The notes under the pieces: model-generated
Told to the model about the DNA's origin: nothing
Database searches by the model: none
What the model saw: the letters and a program-made list of their open reading frames with translations, nothing else
Position numbers and translations under genes: made by a program
In this document: positions 7,623 to 12,893 of the stretch, piece by piece
Layout: each line of letters starts with the position of its first letter
How positions within the stretch are numbered: the first letter of the stretch is position 1
NCBI GenBank assembly: GCA_050015575.1
Contig: JBEKBD010000059.1
Location: 1 to 17,782, forward strand
Direction: 5' to 3'
Source of the DNA: Roseiarcus sp050015575
Lineage (GTDB): Bacteria; Pseudomonadota; Alphaproteobacteria; Rhizobiales; Beijerinckiaceae
Length of the DNA stretch: 17,782 bases

Positions 7623-8527
7623 CAGGGTCCGCCGTGAAATTCCGGCAGCGTCGGCTTGGCGCCGAAAATCACCTCGCTCGGATTGCGCTCGAAATTCCGC
7701 ACGACGCGATCGAGATCGTTGACCGTCCGCCGCGCGTCGACCGCCAGCGCCTCGTATTCGCGCAGGCCCGACGAGCTGAAGCGGTTGACGCCGGCGGCGA
7801 ATTCCGACACGTTCTTCAGCGTGCGATCGATCTCGCCCTTGTTGTCGCGCAGGGTTTGACCGAGCGAATCGGCGCCGTCGAGGAAGTTCGCGACCTTCCG
7901 GCCGTCGATCGACTTGAGCAACGCTTCCAGATCCGCCATGACGGACTTGATTGCCGGCGCGTTGTCGCCGAGCGCCTTCGAGAACGCGTCGAGGTTCGTG
8001 ATCGCGTCGCCGACGGCGACGCTGTTGTCGCTGATCAGCTTGTCGGCTTTGGCCAGCACCGATTCGGCCTTGGCGGAAAGATTGCGGACGTTCTCCATGA
8101 GGTCCTGCAATTGGGAAGGTTCAGCGACGATAATAGGCGGCGCTCCCTTATTTGCGATTAACGGCGGCGCGTCGGGGGCGCCGCCGTTCAGCGCGACGAC
8201 CGCTCCCCCGGTCAGTCCCTGGATCTCCAAGCGCGCTGTGGTGTCCTTCTTGATAGGGACGCTTCCGCTGACGTCGACCAGGGCCTGGACGCGGCCCGGA
8301 TCGTTGGGATCTAGATAAATCTCCCTGACTTCGCCGACGCGCAAGCCGTTGAACAGCACCGCGCCGCCCCGCGAAAGCCCGGAAACGGAGCCGGTGAAGA
8401 GAATTTCGTAACTCTTGTGCTCGGCTATCCTGGTCAGGCCCGAGAACCACAAAACAAACAGAAACCCTCCCGCGATCACCGCCAAGGTGAACGCGCCGAT
8501 CAATACGAAATGGGCTCGCGTCTCCAT
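7622..8527 (-). CDS. mlaD: MlaD/LinM-like MCE-domain substrate-binding protein
   Basis: A 301-residue inner-membrane-anchored periplasmic protein. A single N-terminal transmembrane helix (about residues 7-29) precedes one MCE domain (about 38-117) with the characteristic core GSVSGLSRGGAVLFNGLRVGEV and LEIQGLTGGAVVALNGG. Residues about 137-285 are a long predicted helix region that in MCE hexamers forms a central tube, and the protein ends RNPSEVIFGAKPTLPEFHGG, a tail common in this group. MlaD-type proteins form hexameric rings that carry phospholipids or other hydrophobic molecules between the membranes and the MlaE-MlaF pump. The long helical tail and the downstream lipoprotein suggest a PqiB/LinM-style conduit, not the short E. 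coli MlaD that hands lipid to soluble MlaC. The gene sits 201 bp downstream of mlaF and overlaps the lipoprotein gene by one base. Substrate is unknown. Confidence 0.9.
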   Translation of the reverse strand: METRAHFVLIGAFTLAVIAGGFLFVLWFSGLTRIAEHKSYEILFTGSVSGLSRGGAVLFNGLRVGEVREIYLDPNDPGRVQALVDVSGSVPIKKDTTARLEIQGLTGGAVVALNGGAPDAPPLIANKGAPPIIVAEPSQLQDLMENVRNLSAKAESVLAKADKLISDNSVAVGDAITNLDAFSKALGDNAPAIKSVMADLEALLKSIDGRKVANFLDGADSLGQTLRDNKGEIDRTLKNVSEFAAGVNRFSSSGLREYEALAVDARRTVNDLDRVVRNFERNPSEVIFGAKPTLPEFHGGP

Positions 8528-8611
8528 TGCCGTCCATCGCTTTCGTAAACGCCTGGCGCTCGCCGACTCGATCGCCCGCCGCCGCCTGGCCGCCGCCCTT
8601 CTGGGCCGACT

Positions 8612-8620
8612 AGCATAGCA
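8612..8620 (-). promoter_or_regulatory. Possible internal promoter (extended -10) before mlaD
   Basis: In the 201-bp gap between mlaF and mlaD the minus strand reads TGCTATGCT, an extended -10 of form TGnTAtnnT, in a locally AT-richer patch. A TTGACG lies further upstream, but its spacing (25 bases) is too long for a normal -35. It could give mlaD and the lipoprotein gene transcription independent of mlaE-mlaF. No strong ribosome binding site is visible before the mlaD ATG. Weakly supported. Confidence 0.25.
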
Positions 8621-8728
8621 GATTTGTCGAACCGAGGCCCCTCGTCAATCCGCGCCCTCCCCGGCGCCGCCGCGTCGGCGGGCGGCGCGTCGTCCTTCCC
8701 AGACCCCACGCTCGAGCCCCCCGCGCGC

Positions 8729-9598
8729 TCACGGCTCGCGTCTCACGCCGCTCGCCTGACGCAGCACGGCTTCGCGCCCCGAACCCCTCTTGCCGTGAAA
8801 GTAGGCTTTGATCCAGGGATCCTCGGAACGCAAGAGTTCGGAAAGCGGCCCGATCGCGGTCACCCGCCCCCGCCCCAGGACGCCGACGCGATCGCAAATC
8901 GCATAGAGACTGTCGAGGTCGTGGGTCACCATGAACACCGTGAACCCGAGCGTGCGCCGCATCGTGGCGATCAGTTCGTCGAATTCGGCGGCCCCGATCG
9001 GATCGAGGCCCGAGGTGGGCTCGTCGAGAAACAGCAGGTCGGGATCGAGCGCCAGGGCGCGGGCCAGCGCCGCCCGCTTGATCATGCCGCCGGAAAGTTC
9101 GGCGGGAAATTTATCGGCGGCGTCGGGCGGCAGGCCGACGAGGTCGATTTTCAACATCGCCAATTCGTCGCGCAGGCGCGGCGACAGATGGAGATGCTCG
9201 CGCATCGGCGCCTGAATGTTCTGCATCACCGTCAGGTTGGAAAACAGCGCGCCCTGTTGGAACAGGACGCCCCATCGCTGTTCGACGCGTTCGCGCTCGG
9301 CGATCGAGAGCGCATCGACGTTCTCGCCGTAAACCTCGATCAGGCCCGCCCGCTTGGGCAACAGACCCAGAATCGCCCGCGTCAAGACCGACTTGCCGGC
9401 GCCCGAAGCGCCGACGAAGCCGAGCACCTCGCCGCGATAGACGTCGAGATCGAGGCCGTCCATGACCAGCTCTTCGCCGAAGCCGACCTTGAGCCCGCGC
9501 ACCCGGATCACCGCCTCGGGAGGCGCCTCGCCGTCGCGGCGCGGCGGGTGGGAAGGCGCCGAGGAGGCGGCGCCGGAATCGTCGGCGCCGGCGCTCAA
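8729..9598 (-). CDS. mlaF: MlaF/LinL-like ABC transporter ATPase
   Basis: A 289-residue cytoplasmic ATPase that powers the MlaE permease. All ABC motifs are present: Walker A GASGAGKS (63-70), Q-loop LFQQGALFS, signature LSGGM (168-172), Walker B LLFLDEPTSGLD (188-199) and H-loop histidine H226 in VTHDLDS. The LSGGM.KRAALARALALDP stretch is the MlaF/Tgd3-type signature region. The frame begins with TTG at 9598, overlapping the mlaE stop as TTGA, so translation is probably coupled to mlaE. No good independent ribosome binding site is seen, and a start further downstream such as the GTG codon at residue 30, just before IRVRGLKVGFG, cannot be excluded. The first 27 residues are low-complexity and variable. 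The C-terminus (about 270-289) is a short basic extension. Function is secure; the exact start is less so. Confidence 0.92.
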   Translation of the reverse strand: MSAGADDSGAASSAPSHPPRRDGEAPPEAVIRVRGLKVGFGEELVMDGLDLDVYRGEVLGFVGASGAGKSVLTRAILGLLPKRAGLIEVYGENVDALSIAERERVEQRWGVLFQQGALFSNLTVMQNIQAPMREHLHLSPRLRDELAMLKIDLVGLPPDAADKFPAELSGGMIKRAALARALALDPDLLFLDEPTSGLDPIGAAEFDELIATMRRTLGFTVFMVTHDLDSLYAICDRVGVLGRGRVTAIGPLSELLRSEDPWIKAYFHGKRGSGREAVLRQASGVRREP

Positions 9599-10728
9599 AA
9601 CCGCACCGCCGCGAAGAACATGGCGAAAAGGCCGTCGAGGACGATGACCATGAAGATCGACTTGACCACGGATTCCGTCACCTTTCGGCCAAGGGATTCG
9701 GCGGAGCCGCTCACCGCGAAGCCCTCGACCGAGGCGATCAACCCGATCACCAGCGCCATGAACGGCGCCTTGATCAGGCCGACGGCGAACGTGTTGAGGC
9801 CGATGGCGTCATGCAGGCGCTCGAGGAACACCGCCGGGCCGATCCCGCCGTAGGCCCAGGCCACGCACATGCCGCCGAACAACGACGCCATGTCCGCCAG
9901 GAAGGTGAGCAGCGGCAGCGCGGCGATCAGCGCCAAGATCCGCGGCAGAACCAAGACTTCCATCGGATCGAGCGCCATCACCATCAGCGCGTCGACCTCC
10001 TCGCGCATCTTCATGGCGCCGATTTCCGCCGTGATTGCGGAGCCGGATCGGCCGGCGATCATGATCGAGGTCAGCAGCACGCCCAGTTCGCGCAACACCA
10101 GAATGCCGATCAGATCGACGGTGAAGGCGGTCGCGTTGAATCGCGCCAACTGAAAGATGCCCTGTTGGGCGACGATGGCGCCGACGAGAAAATTGATCAA
10201 GAGGATGATCGGGGCGCTGCGCAGCGAGAACGACTCGAGATGGAAGATCGTCGACGTCCAGCGCCAGCGCGGCGGTCGAACGGCGACGGTCGCGCCGACG
10301 CTGACCATGCGGCCGAGAAATCCCAGGCCGGCGACGAGATCGGCGCCTGCGGTGTAAACGCTTTCGCCGACGTCGGCGACGAGCGACGACAAGGTCGGCG
10401 GCTCGTGCGCCGCAGGGGCCTCCATCGGACGGAAATGCGCCTCGCGCAGCAGAATCGCGTGCTCGGGCCGCGCGCCGACGATGGTCGCCTCGGCGCCGCG
10501 TGCGGCCAGCGAGCAGCGCGAGCGATCGATGACCCACGCCCCCGCCGTGTCCATGCGAACGACCTGCGCAAGATCGATCGTCGCCGAGCGCGCGCCGGCG
10601 GCGAGCGCGACCAGCGCGTCGGCCCGCCGCTCCAGGTGCGCCCCGGCCTCGACCGTCCACTCCCCGGCGAGCGCGAGGCGAACGCCGTCCGCGGTTGCTT
10701 GGCTGGTGACGGCGGGAGCCGTGGACAT
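9595..10728 (-). CDS. mlaE: MlaE/LinK-like permease with fused N-terminal STAS domain
   Basis: A 377-residue inner-membrane permease of the MCE lipid transport family. Residues about 10-100 form a STAS domain, the fold of MlaB and anti-sigma-factor antagonists, with the recognisable RMDTAGAWVI segment. Residues about 160-377 are the MlaE permease with several hydrophobic helices and the highly conserved coupling segment AGRSGSAITAEIGAMKMREE (225-244), which contacts the ATPase. In E. coli MlaB is a separate subunit; here it is fused, as is usual for the Rhizobiales and chloroplast-related branch. It is the first gene of the operon, and the ATG at 10728 has GGAG about ten bases upstream. Its stop overlaps the TTG of mlaF. 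No MlaC or MlaA gene follows. The transport direction and cargo (phospholipid, sterol-like or hydrophobic xenobiotic) cannot be read from sequence. Confidence 0.93.
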   Translation of the reverse strand: MSTAPAVTSQATADGVRLALAGEWTVEAGAHLERRADALVALAAGARSATIDLAQVVRMDTAGAWVIDRSRCSLAARGAEATIVGARPEHAILLREAHFRPMEAPAAHEPPTLSSLVADVGESVYTAGADLVAGLGFLGRMVSVGATVAVRPPRWRWTSTIFHLESFSLRSAPIILLINFLVGAIVAQQGIFQLARFNATAFTVDLIGILVLRELGVLLTSIMIAGRSGSAITAEIGAMKMREEVDALMVMALDPMEVLVLPRILALIAALPLLTFLADMASLFGGMCVAWAYGGIGPAVFLERLHDAIGLNTFAVGLIKAPFMALVIGLIASVEGFAVSGSAESLGRKVTESVVKSIFMVIVLDGLFAMFFAAVRF

Positions 10729-11156
10729 CGGGGGCGCGCTCCGGCGCTTGACAGGGATCGCAAATAAGCAGGGCGCGGCGCCTCACAAGACGTCGCGCGC
10801 ATGACAAGGCGCCGAGCGACCTGTCGCGTTGTCGCCGCTTCGTTCGTCGTCAGGCATAGCCGGACGCGCCGGGCCTGTCGAGGCGGCGCCTCGAGACCCG
10901 GATTGGGACCGCCAAAACCTGCGGTCGTCTTACACAACATTCCATCGCTGTGTTTCCCGGCGGGACCGGGCGGCGGGAGCGGAAACAAAACCGGCACGAA
11001 TCAGCGACGCGCGAGGCGAATCCCCTTTTTTGGGAAAAAGCGAGTCGAATCTCGCTTCGTCCCGGCGAATTCTGCGGCGATCGACCGGCTCGCCGCCTTC
11101 CTGGCCTCCCGTTCGTCCGGGTCGACGCGCGGGCGCCGCTTGCGGCTTCGCGGCCG
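10729..11156. other. 428-bp intergenic region between mlaE and the XRE-cupin gene
   Basis: No convincing gene on either strand; the open frames here are GC-rich and low-complexity. It must hold the mlaE promoter (minus strand), but I see only weak matches, for example TTGTGA with an AT-rich TTATTT about 15 bases later near 10765-10790. Its right part holds the terminator of the regulator gene. An imperfect ACACA/TGTGT inverted repeat occurs around 10930-10950. Confidence 0.5.
11035..11057 (-). terminator. Rho-independent terminator after the XRE-cupin gene
   Basis: On the minus strand AAGCGAG (11051-11057) pairs perfectly with CTCGCTT (11038-11044) across the six-base loop ATTCGA, and the stem is followed immediately by a T run (11035-11039). 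It lies about 100 bases after the regulator's stop codon, on the correct strand. The T tract is absent on the plus-strand reading, so it is directional. Confidence 0.65.
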
Positions 11157-11774
11157 TCAATCCATCGCCGCCGCCTTGAGGATGCAAACCATCGTCGCGT
11201 GCGCCGCCGCAGCGCCGAGATTGCGAATGCGGTGCGGCCGGTCGCCGTGATAGCGCAAAGTCTCGCCGGCGCGGGCGACCTCGACGACCTCGCCGACTTC
11301 GACCTCGAGTTCGCCCTCCAGAACGGAAAGGCACTCGATCGAACCGCGCGGATGGGCCTGCGAACCGAGCGCGCCGCCGGGCTCGGCGCGGAAATCGTAC
11401 CATTGCAGCCAATCGACGGTCTTCAGCCAGCCGATCACCGCCAGCCGGCACAGGCCGTCGTCGGACACCAGGATTGGCGTGCCGCCGCGGCTGACGTGTT
11501 CGATGAACGGCCCGTCTTCGCCGCCGTGAAGAATGGATTCGATCGACGCGTCGAGCGCGTGGGCGAGCCGCCAGATGGTGGTCAGGGTCGGATTGGTCTC
11601 GTTGCGCTCGATCTGCGAGATGATCGACTTGGCGACGCCGGACTGAAGGGAAAGATCAGCCAGCGAAAGGCCGTAGCCTTTCCGCAGCTTGAGAACGGTG
11701 CGGCCGAGTTGGCTGGACAGCGCCGCCGCGCCCGCTTCCAGAACCTTGGCTTTGTCCTTGCCCTCGACGCCCAT
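11157..11774 (-). CDS. XRE-family transcriptional regulator with C-terminal cupin sensor domain
   Basis: A 205-residue DNA-binding protein. Residues about 25-80 are a Cro/CI-type helix-turn-helix (GRTVLKLRKGYGLSLADLSL, then SGVAKSIISQIERNETNP, then TIWRLAHAL). Residues about 125-200 are a small cupin barrel with HPRGSIECLSVLEGELEVEV and ETLRYHGDRPHRIRN, which usually binds a small ligand and switches DNA affinity. XRE-cupin regulators (PuuR, SutR-like) typically control nearby catabolic or stress genes and themselves. The ATG at 11774 is preceded by AGGGAA, the likely ribosome binding site. The gene has its own -10 box, a palindromic operator candidate at the transcription start and a terminator, so it looks monocistronic and autoregulated. 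The SDR gene upstream in the same orientation is a possible target. The ligand is unknown. Confidence 0.88.
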   Translation of the reverse strand: MGVEGKDKAKVLEAGAAALSSQLGRTVLKLRKGYGLSLADLSLQSGVAKSIISQIERNETNPTLTTIWRLAHALDASIESILHGGEDGPFIEHVSRGGTPILVSDDGLCRLAVIGWLKTVDWLQWYDFRAEPGGALGSQAHPRGSIECLSVLEGELEVEVGEVVEVARAGETLRYHGDRPHRIRNLGAAAAHATMVCILKAAAMD

Positions 11775-11781
11775 GTCGGCG

Positions 11782-11802
11782 ATTCCCTAGGAAATGTTCC
11801 CC
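11782..11802 (-). promoter_or_regulatory. Candidate autoregulatory operator of the XRE-cupin gene
   Basis: The minus strand reads GGGGAA-CAT-TTCC-TAG-GGAAT, i.e. GGAA, TTCC and GGAA half sites alternating every seven bases and forming two overlapping palindromes. It lies just downstream of a perfect TATAAT and overlaps the presumed transcription start and ribosome binding site, the expected place for a repressor. That the XRE protein itself binds here is inferred. Confidence 0.45.
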
Positions 11803-11804
11803 TG

Positions 11805-11810
11805 ATTATA
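11805..11810 (-). promoter_or_regulatory. -10 box of the XRE-cupin gene
   Basis: A perfect TATAAT on the minus strand, about 30 bases before the start codon at 11774. The upstream -35 region is poor (TTCGAT at 18-base spacing matches little), so the promoter is probably weak or needs an activator. Confidence 0.5.
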
Positions 11811-11957
11811 GAGCGGAGCGTCCGGAATATCGAACGGCGTCGTCCGGTCCCAGACGCGGCTCGCCGCCTCGCCCGGCGCGGTCGAGGGAACGACCGCCGG
11901 CGGCGACGCGATCTCGATCGGGGCGAACGCCGCGGCGCAGGCGTACGTCGGAACGCC

Positions 11958-12737
11958 TCAAAAGGCGCCGGGAAAGGCGCCGCCGTCGATGAGAATATTC
12001 TGCCCGGTGAGGTAGCCCGCTTGCGCGCTGCAAAGAAAGGCGCAGAGGGCGCCGAACTCCTCCGGCGCGCCGAAACGGCCGGCGGGGATCGCCGCTTCGC
12101 GCCGCGCGCGGAGCGCCGCCGGATCGTCGCCGCTCGCGGCCGCGCTCTGGTCCAGAACCGAGCGAATCCGGTCGGTGTCGAAGGCGCCGGGTTGGATCGA
12201 ATTGATGGTCACGTTGTCCTTGGCGAGAGCGCGCGCGCTCGCCGCCAGGAACGCGGTCAAGCCGGCGCGCGCGCCGGAGGAGACGTCGAGACCGGCGATC
12301 GGCGCGCGCACCGAGGACGAGGTGATGTTGACGACGCGCCCGAACCGCCGCCGCGCCATGCCCGGCGCGACAAGCTGAACGAGCGCGATCGGCGTCAGCA
12401 TGTTGGACTCGAGCCCGCGCAGAATATCCTCGCGCGTCAGCGCCGCGAACGGCGCCGGCGGCGGCCCGCCGTTGTTGTTGACGAGGATGTCGGGCGCCGG
12501 GCAGGCGTCGAGCAAGGCGGCGCGGACTTCCGCCGAGTCGAGGTCGCCGACGACCGCGACGACGTCGGCGCCCGTCGCCTGGCGGATTTCGCGCGCCGTC
12601 GCCTCCAGCCTCGCCGGATCGCGGCCGTTGACGATCACGGCGCAGCCCGCCCGCGCGAGCGCCATCGCGCAGGCCTTGCCCAAGCCCTTGCTCGAGGCGC
12701 AGACGATCGCTTTGCGCCCGGCGATGCCCAAATCCAT
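11958..12737 (-). CDS. SDR-family protein with atypical active site
   Basis: A 259-residue Rossmann-fold protein of short-chain dehydrogenase length. The dinucleotide-binding loop is ASSKGLG (residues 14-20, the TGxxxGxG position), followed by the acidic GDLDS (64-68), NNNGG (87-91) in place of NNAG, the structural Asn112, the serine cluster ITSSS (138-142) and PG at 183-184 with the C-terminal GYLTGQNILIDGG. However, the catalytic YxxxK is replaced: the aligned segment reads SSGARAGL, putting Ser153 at the Tyr position and Arg157 at the Lys position. Such divergent members exist in the FabG-like family, but their chemistry is not that of a standard dehydrogenase, so substrate and even activity are open. 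The ATG at 12737 fits the conserved N-terminus. It is preceded by a strong hairpin and followed 183 bp later by the XRE-cupin gene. Confidence 0.82.
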   Translation of the reverse strand: MDLGIAGRKAIVCASSKGLGKACAMALARAGCAVIVNGRDPARLEATAREIRQATGADVVAVVGDLDSAEVRAALLDACPAPDILVNNNGGPPPAPFAALTREDILRGLESNMLTPIALVQLVAPGMARRRFGRVVNITSSSVRAPIAGLDVSSGARAGLTAFLAASARALAKDNVTINSIQPGAFDTDRIRSVLDQSAAASGDDPAALRARREAAIPAGRFGAPEEFGALCAFLCSAQAGYLTGQNILIDGGAFPGAF

Positions 12738-12796
12738 TGCCGACCCCGTTTCTCGGCCCCCGCCGGCGCGGTCGTTGCGCCGTCGTCGACGAAATT

Positions 12797-12823
12797 CGGC
12801 GCCGCCGCCTCGTGGCGGCGCCG
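12797..12823 (-). terminator. Strong GC hairpin between the GGDEF-EAL and SDR genes
   Basis: CGGCGCCGCC (12797-12806) pairs perfectly with GGCGGCGCCG (12814-12823) across a seven-base loop. It lies about 70 bases after the stop of the c-di-GMP gene and 60 bases before the SDR start. On the minus strand it is followed only by AATTTCG, not a proper T run, so it may be a weak terminator, an mRNA end protector or an operator. Confidence 0.4.
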
Positions 12824-12893
12824 CTTCAATGGGTCCGGCGCCCGCCCCTGCCGCCGCATCGCCGCAGGGCGGCGCGGCCTAGGACGATCGCGC

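Noticed and set aside
10930..10952. ACACA/TGTGT inverted repeat as an operator for mlaE
   Set aside because: Short, imperfect, about 200 bp from the mlaE start and with no promoter element beside it.
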